A DNA stretch of 64,000 bases from GCA-2794515 sp033763335 (GCA_033763335.1 JANRKU010000137.1:1-64000); one strand, 5' to 3'. Shown: positions 43,693 through 53,582, counted from the first letter of the stretch. Made by a program: numbers and translations. The notes: a model not told the origin generated them from the letters alone.

Positions 43693-45093
43693 ATGGCACA
43701 AAATTATGATGTTGTTGTTTTGGGTGCAGGACCTGGTGGTTATATCGCCGCCGTCCGTGCCGCGCAATTAGGTCTAAAAACAGCCATCATCGAAAAGAAA
43801 TATTGGGGTGGTGTGTGCTTGAATGTCGGGTGCATCCCTTCAAAGGCGTTACTCCGTAATGCAGAACTTGCCCATATCTTTTTGCACGAAGCAGATACCT
43901 TTGGGATTAAGGTCGAAGGCAAGGTCAGCCTCGATTATAGCGCGGCATTTAAGCGTAGCCGTGATGTCTCTGACCGCTTGACCAAGGGCGTGCGCTTTTT
44001 GATGAAGAAAAACAAGATTGATAGTTATGATGCGTGGGGGACATTCACAGACGCAAATACCATCCAACTTGCCCTCAATGATGGCAAATCGGAGACGCTC
44101 ACCTTCAAAAATGCCATCATCGCCACAGGCGCGACCACTCGGCTTATCCCCAATACAAAGCTCAGTGAGCGTGTGGTGACGTATGAAGAACAAATCATGG
44201 AAGATAACCTCCCCAAGAGCATTATCATTGCGGGGGCGGGTGCTATTGGCATGGAATTTGCTTATATCATGCACAATTATGGTGTGGCAGTGACGATTGT
44301 CGAATTTATGGACAGAGTATTGCCATTAGAAGATGAAGAAATCTCGAAAGAACTACTCAAGCAATATAAAAAATTGGGTGTGAATATCCTCACCAGCACC
44401 AAAGTCGAAAAAATTGAGGATAAAGGCAAAAGTGTTGAAGTCACTGTGACCAGAGATGGTAAAACAGAGGTCTTGACTGCCGATAAGGTGATGCAAGCGA
44501 TTGGTTTTGCCCCGCGTACACAAGGCTATGGTCTCGAAAAAACGGGTGTCAAATTGACCGAGCGTGGCGCGATTGACATTAACGGAAAAATGCAAACCAA
44601 TGTCCCCCACATTTATGCCATTGGTGATGTCACCGCGAAATTGATGTTGGCACATGTGGCAGAAAATATGGGTATTATCGCCGCCGAAAATATCGCAGGT
44701 GCGCCAACCATTGAACTTGATTTTATCATGATGCCACGCGCCACTTATTGCCAACCCCAAGTTGCCAGCTTTGGTTATACCGAAAAGCAAGCGCGTGATG
44801 CTGGCTACGATATTAATGTGGCAAAATTCCCATTCCAAGTTAATGGCAAAGCATTGGGCTTGGGTGATACAGTGGGGTTTGTGAAATTGATTAGTGATAA
44901 GAAATATGGGGAATTGCTCGGCGCTCATATGATTGGTCCTGATGTAACTGAATTGTTGCCAGAACTGACCTTAGCGCGTAGTGCAGAACTCACCCCAGAA
45001 GAAATCGCCCGTAATGTCCATGCCCATCCAACGCTGAGTGAAGCACTCAAAGAAGCGGCGCATGGCTTAGAAGGTCATATGCTTAATCTTTAG
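43693..45093 (+). CDS. lpdA: Dihydrolipoyl dehydrogenase
   Basis: A 466-residue flavoprotein disulfide reductase. Visible are the FAD-binding GAGPGGY, the redox-active pair in GGVCLNVGCIPSKA, the NAD-binding GAGAIGMEFAY and the C-terminal His-Glu pair in HAHPTLSEALKEA. It is the E3 component for pyruvate, 2-oxoglutarate or glycine cleavage complexes. No E1 or E2 gene is beside it. AGAGGAC precedes the ATG. The next gene starts 13 bp downstream. Confidence 0.96.
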   Translation: MAQNYDVVVLGAGPGGYIAAVRAAQLGLKTAIIEKKYWGGVCLNVGCIPSKALLRNAELAHIFLHEADTFGIKVEGKVSLDYSAAFKRSRDVSDRLTKGVRFLMKKNKIDSYDAWGTFTDANTIQLALNDGKSETLTFKNAIIATGATTRLIPNTKLSERVVTYEEQIMEDNLPKSIIIAGAGAIGMEFAYIMHNYGVAVTIVEFMDRVLPLEDEEISKELLKQYKKLGVNILTSTKVEKIEDKGKSVEVTVTRDGKTEVLTADKVMQAIGFAPRTQGYGLEKTGVKLTERGAIDINGKMQTNVPHIYAIGDVTAKLMLAHVAENMGIIAAENIAGAPTIELDFIMMPRATYCQPQVASFGYTEKQARDAGYDINVAKFPFQVNGKALGLGDTVGFVKLISDKKYGELLGAHMIGPDVTELLPELTLARSAELTPEEIARNVHAHPTLSEALKEAAHGLEGHMLNL

Positions 45094-45106
45094 TGGAGAA
45101 TGATTT

Positions 45107-45532
45107 ATGCCAGATTCCAACACGCACTTTATCCGACCAAAGTATTTAACAGAAGAATATTTTACCAAAATGCGCCAAGTGCGTGATTTGGTGCATATCA
45201 TGACAGGGATGTTGCAAGACCCCAATGAAACCCCTGCCAGCGCCCGCGCCAAATTGCGGAGCTTGCCCCCCGATGATTTGCATCATTTGGCAAAATTTTC
45301 TGCCGTAAGTACGGTATATCTGTTGATTAAAGAAATTGGAGAACCCGCCGTACCGGGGTTACTCATTCGTCTGCGCGATTCTGATAGCGTTGAAGAACGG
45401 ATTGCTATCATGAAATTGGTGGGTGAATTGCGTGCCAGTGTTGCGCGTAGCCTGCTCCAAAAACTGGCGACAGATGCCAACCCCGATATTCAAAAACATG
45501 CCCAACAAACACTCCAATTGTTGGATAAATAA
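45107..45532 (+). CDS. HEAT-repeat-like small protein
   Basis: A 141-residue helical protein. The C-terminal part reads as HEAT-like helical pairs (EPAVPGLLIRLRDSDSVEER, ASVARSLLQKLATDANPDIQKHA). No catalytic motif is seen. It lies 13 bp after lpdA, so the two are probably co-transcribed. Probably a protein-protein interaction module; function unknown. Confidence 0.7.
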   Translation: MPDSNTHFIRPKYLTEEYFTKMRQVRDLVHIMTGMLQDPNETPASARAKLRSLPPDDLHHLAKFSAVSTVYLLIKEIGEPAVPGLLIRLRDSDSVEERIAIMKLVGELRASVARSLLQKLATDANPDIQKHAQQTLQLLDK

Positions 45533-45595
45533 GGTCTGTTTTATGGGTGAATGGAAAACAATATCATTGCCCACGATAAAAACTGGTAAGAAGGC

Positions 45596-45623
45596 GTAAG
45601 GGCGCAATATATTGCGCCCCTAC
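45596..45623. repeat. Palindromic repeat before sucC
   Basis: GTAAGGGCGCAA and TTGCGCCCCTAC arms around an AT-rich centre, in the gap before the succinyl-CoA synthetase genes. Confidence 0.8.
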
Positions 45624-45762
45624 AGCTATTATCTATCATAAAACAGCCTATACATAGATGAATCAAAACAGGGTAACATAAGGCACATTCCATCACACCG
45701 CATTAACCCATGCGCGTGTTGTCTATTTTTGTGTGGATAAAATTTTTTAAGGAGATGCACAA

Positions 45763-46908
45763 GTGGATTTATTTGAATATCAAGGTAAGCAATATTTTGC
45801 ACAATTTGGGATTCCCATCTCGGCAGGCGAAGTGGCAGATACCCCACAAGAAGCCGTTGCCGCCGCAGAACGGGTCGGTTATCCAGTCGTGATTAAGGCA
45901 CAAGTGTTGGTGGGTGGACGTGGTAAGGCAGGCGGGGTAAAATTGGCGAATAATGCCGAAGAAGCCTTGTTTCATGCCACCAATATCCTCAAACTGACCA
46001 TCAAAGACCATCCTGTGCGCCGTGTATGGGTGGAACATGCCTCCGACATCGCAGAAGAATATTATGCCTCTTTTACGCTTGACCGTAGCAAAAAATTGCA
46101 TTTAGGGATGCTCTCTGCACAAGGTGGTATCGAAATTGAAGAAGTCGCAGAAACCAATCCAGATGCCATTTCTACGATTTGGGTAGACCCTGTTGTTGGT
46201 CTGACCCCCGCCATTGCCCGTGAATGGGTGTTATCGGCAAAACTCAATCCACAAGCCAATGAAGGCGCAATTGATATTTTGCTCAAACTATATGATTGCT
46301 ATATCAAAGGCGATGCGACACTGGCAGAAATTAACCCACTCATCCTCACACCAGACGGCAAAGTTCATGCGCTCGATGCCAAAGTGAGCCTCGATGATGC
46401 CTCTGAACATCGTCATCCAGAATGGGCAAATTTCACTGGTTTAGAACCGATGGATGAACGGGAACGTATGGCGAAAGAAAAAGACCTGCAATATGTGGGG
46501 CTTGAAGGTACAGTCGGCATTATTGCCAATGGTGCTGGTTTGGCGATGAGTACAGTGGATATTGTGAGCCAAGTGGGTGGAAGCGCCGCCAATTTCTTGG
46601 ATATTGGTGGTGGGGCTTCTGCAGACCACATGGCAAATGCGCTCACAGTCATCAATTATGATGAAAAGGTCAAAGCGATTTTCATCAACATTTTTGGCGG
46701 TATTACCCGTTGTGACGAAGTGGCACGCGGGATTATTCAGGCGATGAGTCGGGTGGAATTGCGTGCGCCCCTCATCGTCCGTTTGGATGGCACAAATGCC
46801 GCAGAGGGGCGTAAAATCATTGAAGAAAACGCCTCTGACCGTTTAATTATGAAGCCGAATATGTTGGTTGCCGCACAAACGGCTGTAGAAATTGCGAAGG
46901 GGAAATAA
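45763..46908 (+). CDS. sucC: Succinyl-CoA synthetase beta subunit
   Basis: A 381-residue ADP-forming acyl-CoA synthetase beta subunit. The ATP-grasp domain shows the N-terminal MDLFEYQGKQYFAQFGIP and the lysine-rich KAQVLVGGRGKAGGVK. The C-terminal part has NIFGGITRCDEVARGI. Translation starts at GTG 45763, eight bases after AAGGAG. sucD follows after 3 bp, so the pair makes the alpha/beta enzyme of the TCA cycle, linking succinyl-CoA and succinate with ATP. Confidence 0.97.
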   Translation: MDLFEYQGKQYFAQFGIPISAGEVADTPQEAVAAAERVGYPVVIKAQVLVGGRGKAGGVKLANNAEEALFHATNILKLTIKDHPVRRVWVEHASDIAEEYYASFTLDRSKKLHLGMLSAQGGIEIEEVAETNPDAISTIWVDPVVGLTPAIAREWVLSAKLNPQANEGAIDILLKLYDCYIKGDATLAEINPLILTPDGKVHALDAKVSLDDASEHRHPEWANFTGLEPMDERERMAKEKDLQYVGLEGTVGIIANGAGLAMSTVDIVSQVGGSAANFLDIGGGASADHMANALTVINYDEKVKAIFINIFGGITRCDEVARGIIQAMSRVELRAPLIVRLDGTNAAEGRKIIEENASDRLIMKPNMLVAAQTAVEIAKGK

Positions 46909-46911
46909 CTC

Positions 46912-47805
46912 ATGGCGGTTTGGCTCACAGAAAAAAGCAAAGTCGTTGTACAAGGACTCACCGGCAAGCAAGGACAATTTTATGGTTTGCGGAATAAAGC
47001 CTATGGCACAAATATCGTGGCGGGCGTAAATCCTAAAAAAGCGGGTGAAAATGTAGAAGGAATTCCCATTTTTGCCACCGTTGCCGATGCTGTTAAAGAA
47101 ACTGGCGCAGATATTTCATTCATCATTGTGCCTGCATCCATCGCGGCAGATGCTATCCTCGAAGCGGCACAAGGTGGTGTGAGTTTGGTGGTCTGTGTTA
47201 CCGAACACATCCCCGCCCATGACCAAGCGCGTGTGTATAACACCCTCAAGACCAATTATCCCACTGTACGGTTGTTGGGTCCCAATTGCGCGGGTATTCT
47301 TAGCCCCGGTAAAGCCAATATCGGATTTACACCCACCGAAGTATCGCTCGGTGGCGGACCTGTTGGCATTGTGAGCCGTTCTGGGACACTGGCTTATCAA
47401 GCCCTGTATGAATTGACTGCCGAAGGCATTGGTCAAACGACTTGTATCGGTATCGGTGGCGACCCCGTACCGGGGACAAGTTTCATTGATGCGCTAAAGG
47501 CATTCCAAGAAGATGCAGAGACCAAAGCCATCGTCCTCATTGGCGAAATTGGTGGCTCGGCAGAAGAAGAAGCCGCCGAGTATATCAAAGCCAATATCAC
47601 CAAGCCTGTTGTGGCATATATTGGTGGTGTGAGCGCCCCTCCGGGCAAGAAAATGGGTCATGCTGGCGCGATTGTCTCTAAAGGCAAAGGCACTGCCCAA
47701 GCCAAGATGAAGGCACTCACTGAGGCAGGCGCAAAGGTCGCCAATAACCCCACCGAAATTGGCGGATTGGTGTTGCAAGCATTGAAAGAAATTGGCTTGA
47801 GATAA
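46912..47805 (+). CDS. sucD: Succinyl-CoA synthetase alpha subunit
   Basis: A 297-residue alpha subunit. The CoA-binding N-terminal part has VVVQGLTGKQGQFYG, and the phosphorylated active-site His lies in GHAGAIVSKG. The C-terminal region contains NPTEIGGLVLQAL. It is translationally linked to sucC and ends at a bidirectional terminator. Confidence 0.97.
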   Translation: MAVWLTEKSKVVVQGLTGKQGQFYGLRNKAYGTNIVAGVNPKKAGENVEGIPIFATVADAVKETGADISFIIVPASIAADAILEAAQGGVSLVVCVTEHIPAHDQARVYNTLKTNYPTVRLLGPNCAGILSPGKANIGFTPTEVSLGGGPVGIVSRSGTLAYQALYELTAEGIGQTTCIGIGGDPVPGTSFIDALKAFQEDAETKAIVLIGEIGGSAEEEAAEYIKANITKPVVAYIGGVSAPPGKKMGHAGAIVSKGKGTAQAKMKALTEAGAKVANNPTEIGGLVLQALKEIGLR

Positions 47806-47826
47806 GAATTTTAATCTTGTTGCGAT

Positions 47827-47861
47827 AAAAAACGGGCATGATAGTTCATGCCCGTTTTTTT
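47827..47861. terminator. Bidirectional terminator between sucD and the DUF4340 gene
   Basis: AACGGGCATGA and TCATGCCCGTT pair perfectly around TAGT. The stem is bounded by a run of As and a run of Ts, so it can stop both convergent transcripts. Confidence 0.88.
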
Positions 47862-47863
47862 GA

Positions 47864-48847
47864 TTAATTTCCGACTGCGACCAGAAAATCTTCACGGCGT
47901 TCTTCGGTGAAATCGGTGGCATAGAAGGCGGATGCTAACACATAAAAATCCGATTTATTCGATTTTACAGCGAATCCATCTTCAAATCTGCCACCAATGA
48001 TTAATTCGTAGGTGGTATCGAGGGTTTGACCTGCGGTGTTTTCATCTGCACCTGTGACCAATGTATCGCGCACGACTATTGTCACAGTCGCAAGTGGGGT
48101 CTCCATGCCATATTCGGGCAAAGCCGTTGTGCCGAGTGGCTTCCGCAAATTGAAGCCGACAATTTTATCGAGCAAGGCGGTGAAATTTTCTTCGTTGAAT
48201 GTTTCGCCTTCTGCGAGGTCTGCCATTTGCCAAACATCCGCCACTTTTTCAAAGGTGAATGTGCCATTGGCGTTGGTGATGGTCATGCTGACGACCTTTG
48301 TGCTATCCACCGTGATATATTCGGTTTTTGACCATGAGGTGATTTCTGCGCTGATATTTTGCCCCGTGATGTCACGGTTCAAATACACATTATCAGACCC
48401 TGCCACACGGGTATGTGTGGCATTTGCGCCCGATGCTGTGCCAACATAAAGGGTAATGGTCTGGTCGCCTTGTGTGATTTCGACCTTGCGCTCATAGTCC
48501 TCATCTGCCACTTTCAAACGGCGTTGATTAGAGGCATTATCCGAAATGAGCCGACCTGTATTTAATCCCGCTAAGACGGTGAATAAATTGGTGATACGGG
48601 TGTCTTGGACGGGATAATTTTCGACATCTGCCAGCCCCCATGTACCATCATCCAGTTTGACGAGGCGAACTAATTTGTCATCTGCGCCGTTGGTGATGGT
48701 GATGGCGGTCACTGCCTCTGCGTTGAAATTTGGCAATAATGCCACTGCTTCAGATTCGGTCGCCCCGCCTCTGGGCAGGGCGATGATGGCAATCAATACC
48801 GCTTGGATGATGAGCGCAATCAGCAAGAATAGGTTAGTTCTGTTCAT
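47864..48847 (-). CDS. DUF4340 domain protein, partner of a Gld-like ABC exporter
   Basis: A 327-residue protein with an N-terminal membrane anchor (LFLLIALIIQAVLIAIIAL) and a repeated beta-sandwich body characteristic of DUF4340, with segments such as ITITNGADDKLVRLVK, YPVQDTRITNLFTVLAGL and SADV-like strands. DUF4340 genes usually follow GldF/GldG-type ABC genes. Here the start overlaps the upstream fused GldFG gene by 14 bp. The exact substrate of such systems is unknown in Chloroflexota. Confidence 0.88.
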   Translation of the reverse strand: MNRTNLFLLIALIIQAVLIAIIALPRGGATESEAVALLPNFNAEAVTAITITNGADDKLVRLVKLDDGTWGLADVENYPVQDTRITNLFTVLAGLNTGRLISDNASNQRRLKVADEDYERKVEITQGDQTITLYVGTASGANATHTRVAGSDNVYLNRDITGQNISAEITSWSKTEYITVDSTKVVSMTITNANGTFTFEKVADVWQMADLAEGETFNEENFTALLDKIVGFNLRKPLGTTALPEYGMETPLATVTIVVRDTLVTGADENTAGQTLDTTYELIIGGRFEDGFAVKSNKSDFYVLASAFYATDFTEERREDFLVAVGN

Positions 48848-51797
48848 TGGATGCTCCTACAGTGTCTACCAATAGCTCAAAGGGTTGTTCTGCGCGTTTG
48901 AATAAACGCCATATCACACCCACGATAATAACACCCGCCAATGCCGCCGCATAATTGATAAATTCCAATTGTGATTTTTCGGCATCACTTAATGGATTGA
49001 GCAAGCGCGAGGTGATTCCCCGTGCGCGGATGGTGGCGAGGGCGGTATCTTCTGTGAACCAATCAACACTATTTTGGACGAGTTGCAAGCCATTGACAGC
49101 GCCTTCGCCCACAGAGGATTGGAACAGGTTTAAGATATTATCGTTCAAAAATTCAGCACTACCGACCACGATGAGACGGGTGTTATCAGGCGATTGGGTG
49201 ATTTCACTCACGGCGCTCACAGGCAATGGGGTGGCGGTTGGGATGGGTTCTGCCGTCGCTTCTGCGGTTGCATCGGGCGATGGGGTGGTCTCTGGGGCAG
49301 GGGTTGGCGCGGGCGGGAGTTGTGCCTGTGCTTCTACCTCAAAGGGTGATTGTTTGTCATCAAAAAAGCTGGTGAAACTGCCTTGCAAAGCCACTGCCAA
49401 TGTATATTTTTGCTGACCACTGCTGGGTGCAAATCCATATTCAGGATAGCTATCTGTATCGGGTTGGAAACTGATACTGGTGGTCGTCACCGCATTGGAT
49501 GTACTGGTGAGCAAGGTGGTGCTGGTTGTGCCTTCTGGCAATTGTCCAACCGTGAGGGGTGATGCCCATGCCAAAATCACTGCCGCGAGGTTATTGGTGA
49601 TAGGGACATCACGGCTCATGGCATCTTGGCGAATATCCACGAATGGCGGGTAATCGAGTTGTTGAATTTCTTGCACGGTGATGCCACCGACATCGCGTGT
49701 GACGGGGATGGGGAAGGGCTGATTTTGCGTATCCAGCACAATGCTTGCTTCTACTGATACGCCATAATGTGCCAATAGGTCATTCATCGTCCCTGTGAGG
49801 GGTTCAATGATAGGTGAGCCATCATTGGGGTTTTGTGTGAGGCGATAATTGCTGGTTAACACCATCACCGAGCCACCGCGCATGAGGAATTGGTCTATGG
49901 CATACAATTCGTAATTGGTCATATTTTGTGGGGCGACCACCACCAAAATATCAATGCCTGTAGGCGCTTCGCCAGTGGATAAATCTATTGGTTGCACTTC
50001 ATAATTCTCTGCGAGGAATTGGGGCAAAAAGGTATAGGTGGAGAGCGATTGCATTTGTTGACCAAACATATCTTGTTGTGGTACATCGGGCGGTGTCCAG
50101 ATTCCGACCACTTGCAAAAAGCCACTGGAGGCACGTTTGAGGGTGCTTTCGATTTGAGTCCGAACTTCGCCCTCGCTCACATCACCAGAGGGGAAAATGA
50201 CTTGTGTTTTATCGCCTGCTGTGATGACGAGGTGGAAATAATAGGTTTGTGTGCCAAAAAAATCGGCGGCGATGGGTTGAATATCGTAGGTATCAAACAA
50301 TTCTTGTGGCGATATACTGCCCCCATCGACATCTACCGCCGTATAGAGAAATTTGCCACCCGCTTTGCTGGCAATGTCATCGGCAACGGTTTGGATGGTG
50401 GCAGAAGCAGTTGCTAATGATTCTGGCAGGCTATTTGGGGTGTAATACAGGGTCATTTGGGCGGGTTCTGTGAGTGATGCCAAGACTGCATCAATATTTT
50501 GGAAGCCCGATACAACCCGTTTGATGGTGCTGGTGAGGTCATATTCCAAATTGCGGAATGATACATTGACTTCACTGCCGGTTTGCTCAACTTGAATCAG
50601 CGACCCAAAATTAATCACTTCGGATTGGTCGCCATAACGGATGAGCAGGTCAAAATAGACATTGAGCAATTCTGAACTGGCACGATTAGCCACTTGCAAT
50701 GGAGTAGGGCGGATGCCATAGGTTTGGTTGGCTTCTGCCTCTAAATCGGCATCCGTAATAGGGTCTACGACTTCGAGGGTCATATCCCCGCCAGATGCCA
50801 CCACATATTCGGATAGCACATCGCGTAATTGTGGGATGAGGGGGGCAAGCAGTGGGTGATTTTTTTCGCTGATATATGCCCGCACCAATAACGGCTCATT
50901 CAAATTGCTAACAATGTCACGGGTGACATCGGATAGGCTATATTGCTTGTCTGATGTCAAATCGGCGCGGGTGATATTGACAGGTGCAATCAACAAAGAG
51001 AGTGCCAATAAATTCCCCGCCAGCAACAAAACACCCAGCCGACTATTAAACCGATACCCACTCAATTGAGCGCCTTTGCCCCATCGTTTTGATTCCAACG
51101 ATAAGACATTCAACGCCAAAAAGGTGATGGTCAAGCCGATATAATAGACCACATCGCGCAAATCTATCACACCGCGCTCAATGCTCTCAAAACGGGCGCT
51201 GGTACTCAATCCGCGTAGGGCATTGGCAATATCACTGCTCACAAAATTGGTGATGAGTTGTGTGCCGATGAGGTGAAATGCCCCACACACCAAAACGGTG
51301 ATGATGAGCGCCACAATTTGGTTATCTGTCCGTGAGGATACGAATAAGCCAATGGCGATATATGCGGATGCAAGGAGCAACGAGGCAATATACCCGCCGA
51401 TGATGGGACCCCAATCGGGATTACCGACCAATTCAACGGTGATGGGTAGCACGATGGTGAATGCCAATGCGACCATCACTAAAATGAGGACGGCGACAAA
51501 TTTGCCCACCACCAATTGCACCGTTTTCATGGGCAGGGTGAAGAGCAATTCTAGCGTGCCATCGCTTTGTTCTTCGCTCCATTGGCGCATCGTCAGCGCC
51601 GAGATGAGGAAAATCATCATTAGGGGCATGGAGATGAATAACGGGCGCACATCGGCTAATTCCCGTAGCCAAAAATTACTCACCCAGAAAAAAGTGAAAA
51701 AGGTGACTGCCAAAAAGACACTCACAAAAATGAGCGCCATAGGCGAGCTAAAATAACTATCGAGTTCTTTACGTATGACCGAAATCGTTTGTTTCAT
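48834..51797 (-). CDS. Fused ABC-2 permease and GldG-like protein
   Basis: A 987-residue fusion. Residues 1-240 form an ABC-2 permease like GldF (RKELDSYFSSPMALIFVSVF at the start, several membrane segments). A further membrane segment and a large extracytoplasmic GldG/ABC_transp_aux region follow (LTSDKQYSLSDVTRDIVSNL and later VAPQNMTNYELYAIDQFL), with a long Pro/Thr-rich insert. A C-terminal membrane helix and a basic tail end the protein. In Bacteroidetes GldF and GldG are separate gliding proteins, and here they are one polypeptide. An ABC ATPase gene lies 11 bp upstream. Gliding is not implied; export or envelope remodelling is more general. Confidence 0.88.
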   Translation of the reverse strand: MKQTISVIRKELDSYFSSPMALIFVSVFLAVTFFTFFWVSNFWLRELADVRPLFISMPLMMIFLISALTMRQWSEEQSDGTLELLFTLPMKTVQLVVGKFVAVLILVMVALAFTIVLPITVELVGNPDWGPIIGGYIASLLLASAYIAIGLFVSSRTDNQIVALIITVLVCGAFHLIGTQLITNFVSSDIANALRGLSTSARFESIERGVIDLRDVVYYIGLTITFLALNVLSLESKRWGKGAQLSGYRFNSRLGVLLLAGNLLALSLLIAPVNITRADLTSDKQYSLSDVTRDIVSNLNEPLLVRAYISEKNHPLLAPLIPQLRDVLSEYVVASGGDMTLEVVDPITDADLEAEANQTYGIRPTPLQVANRASSELLNVYFDLLIRYGDQSEVINFGSLIQVEQTGSEVNVSFRNLEYDLTSTIKRVVSGFQNIDAVLASLTEPAQMTLYYTPNSLPESLATASATIQTVADDIASKAGGKFLYTAVDVDGGSISPQELFDTYDIQPIAADFFGTQTYYFHLVITAGDKTQVIFPSGDVSEGEVRTQIESTLKRASSGFLQVVGIWTPPDVPQQDMFGQQMQSLSTYTFLPQFLAENYEVQPIDLSTGEAPTGIDILVVVAPQNMTNYELYAIDQFLMRGGSVMVLTSNYRLTQNPNDGSPIIEPLTGTMNDLLAHYGVSVEASIVLDTQNQPFPIPVTRDVGGITVQEIQQLDYPPFVDIRQDAMSRDVPITNNLAAVILAWASPLTVGQLPEGTTSTTLLTSTSNAVTTTSISFQPDTDSYPEYGFAPSSGQQKYTLAVALQGSFTSFFDDKQSPFEVEAQAQLPPAPTPAPETTPSPDATAEATAEPIPTATPLPVSAVSEITQSPDNTRLIVVGSAEFLNDNILNLFQSSVGEGAVNGLQLVQNSVDWFTEDTALATIRARGITSRLLNPLSDAEKSQLEFINYAAALAGVIIVGVIWRLFKRAEQPFELLVDTVGASNEQN

Positions 51798-51808
51798 CAC
51801 CACCCCCT

Positions 51809-52723
51809 TTATGCGGATGTCGCTAGTTGATTGAAGAAGGCTTCTAATGTGAGGGTATCTGGGCGCAATTCACGCAAGGGATACCCATTTTGTTTGGCTA
51901 AATCATAGATGGCGGGGCAAATATCCCGATTGGCGATGACCCGATAGCCCAAATATCCGCCATGAGCATGGAAGGCTTCTACATCGCTCACACCGTCTAA
52001 TGCCAATAGCGATGCTTCTACCCCGTCTACAGGGTCAGATAACACCAGCACCGCATTGGTCGTAGCAGATAAATCATCCAAACGGGCATCGGCGCGGATT
52101 TGCCCATTCATGATGATGATGACCCTATCGCACACGGCTTCCACTTCGGACAAAATGTGTGATGAAAAGAGGATGGTGCTATGTTCTGCCAGCCGTTTGA
52201 TGAGTCCCCGAATTTCAACAATTTGCGTGGGGTCAAGTCCAACAGTGGGTTCATCTAGGATAAGTAATTTGGGTTTGTGCAAAATGGCTTGTGCCAAGCC
52301 GACCCGTTGCCGATAGCCCTTGCTCAATTGGGCGATAGGGCGGGTGAGATGATTTTGCAAGCCAGTGGCGATGACGGCATCGCTGATGAGCCTGCGTTGG
52401 TCGTTGGTGGGAATTTCGCGTATATCGGCAATCCACTTGAGATAGGCTTGCACCGATAATGTGGGGTATAGAGGGGTGTTTTCTGCCAAATAGCCGATAT
52501 TACGTTGCACCTGTTGCGTTTGGGTGAGAACATCTAATCCGTCTATTTGGACTGTGCCTTCATCGGGATGTAAAAATCCCGTGAGGATTTTAATTGTGGT
52601 GGATTTGCCCGCGCCGTTGGGTCCCAACAAGCCGACAATTTCCCCTTCTTGAACATTAAAACTGATACCATTCAGGGCTTGAATCGCGCCATAAGCGCGT
52701 TTTACCCCGTCTACTTTTATCAT
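51809..52723 (-). CDS. GldA-like ABC transporter ATPase
   Basis: A 304-residue ABC-2 type ATPase. Walker A is GPNGAGKST, the signature is LSKGYRQRVGLAQAIL, and Walker B LLILDEPTVGLDP. The C-terminal 60 residues form the extra domain common in DrrA/GldA-type ATPases. The start at 52723 has AAAGGAG upstream; the frame is open to 52771. It heads the ATPase-GldFG-DUF4340 operon. Confidence 0.93.
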   Translation of the reverse strand: MIKVDGVKRAYGAIQALNGISFNVQEGEIVGLLGPNGAGKSTTIKILTGFLHPDEGTVQIDGLDVLTQTQQVQRNIGYLAENTPLYPTLSVQAYLKWIADIREIPTNDQRRLISDAVIATGLQNHLTRPIAQLSKGYRQRVGLAQAILHKPKLLILDEPTVGLDPTQIVEIRGLIKRLAEHSTILFSSHILSEVEAVCDRVIIIMNGQIRADARLDDLSATTNAVLVLSDPVDGVEASLLALDGVSDVEAFHAHGGYLGYRVIANRDICPAIYDLAKQNGYPLRELRPDTLTLEAFFNQLATSA

Positions 52724-52849
52724 AAAAAGTTGCTCCTTTCGGTGATGAAGCATGGGCATACAATTTGCCACACCATATTAGAACGTGGATGTGTAAAAAG
52801 TGTGTCTGAAAAGTGCAAAAAATGTGTTAACTCTGTGATGCGGGGATAA

Positions 52850-53443
52850 TCATATCACACCATCGAATTTTCCAAACCCCACAACCCCTTGTATGAAGGG
52901 GCGAGGCAGGCGAATTCCGCCGATTAACACCCCACGATACCCCACCTGTACCCCAATCAGCACGCCAAATGTGTTCCCAATCCGATAATCCACGCGCACC
53001 CCCGCGCCATTCATCAGCCCACCACCACCCGCAGAACCATGTATATCGGCTTTGGTGACAGATTTATTTTTGAGTGCCTCATGACTAATTTGGGCGATAC
53101 CACCGCCTTCACCACCAATCATCATGAAGGGCATGATATGCAATTTGCCAATTTTCCCCGACATGCCAATGGATACACTGCCACCGCCACCCCCTGCCAG
53201 TCGGTCATCATCGCCTGCGCGTTGAATCCGACCACCGCCATCACCACCCCCGATAATGACCTGTGACCCATCGCGTGCAGACAATCCCCCGCCAAAAATT
53301 GGAATCCAGAGGCGTTTTTTGTTCACGGAATAACCATCTACGCCAAATGTGCCATAGGCAATGCGCTCACGGTAGGCGGGGTCTAATAGCAGGTGATAGA
53401 GCAATTTTAGCGGGAAAGAAATCAGTTTGAGTGCGATGTGCAT
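52850..53443 (-). CDS. Glycine-rich protein of unknown function
   Basis: A 197-residue protein with an N-terminal amphipathic or hydrophobic part (MHIALKLISFPLKLLYHLLL) and Gly-rich strands (IFGGGLSARDGSQVIIGGGDGGG, split by polar text, and GSAGGGGLMNGAGVR). The repeated alternation could be beta-rich. AAGGTGAT lies 10 bp before the ATG. The gene is flanked by the P-type ATPase and the Gld-like operon on the same strand. I do not recognise the family and coding status rests on the RBS and protein-like ends. Confidence 0.5.
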   Translation of the reverse strand: MHIALKLISFPLKLLYHLLLDPAYRERIAYGTFGVDGYSVNKKRLWIPIFGGGLSARDGSQVIIGGGDGGGRIQRAGDDDRLAGGGGGSVSIGMSGKIGKLHIMPFMMIGGEGGGIAQISHEALKNKSVTKADIHGSAGGGGLMNGAGVRVDYRIGNTFGVLIGVQVGYRGVLIGGIRLPRPFIQGVVGFGKFDGVI

Positions 53444-53479
53444 GATTTTTGTATCACCTTTTTAATGCGGTTTATCTTT

Positions 53480-53582
53480 TGTGGCTGACATACGCGCTTT
53501 GCGCTAGTCAGCCAGTACATCCTTCAAAATGGGTAGAACCGTACTGGCTGACTAGAGGCGTTAGCCTCGTATGTCAGCCACA
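53480..53582. repeat. 103-bp nested inverted repeat (cloverleaf-like)
   Basis: Outer arms TGTGGCTGACATACG (53480-53494) and CGTATGTCAGCCACA (53568-53582) are perfect 15-bp complements. Inner arms CTAGTCAGCCAGTAC (53504-53518) and GTACTGGCTGACTAG (53541-53555) are too. Between the arms lie small hairpins GCGCTTTGCGC and GAGGCGTTAGCCTC. TGGCTGAC thus occurs four times in alternating orientation. It lies just after the P-type ATPase stop and before the Gly-rich gene. Confidence 0.85.
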
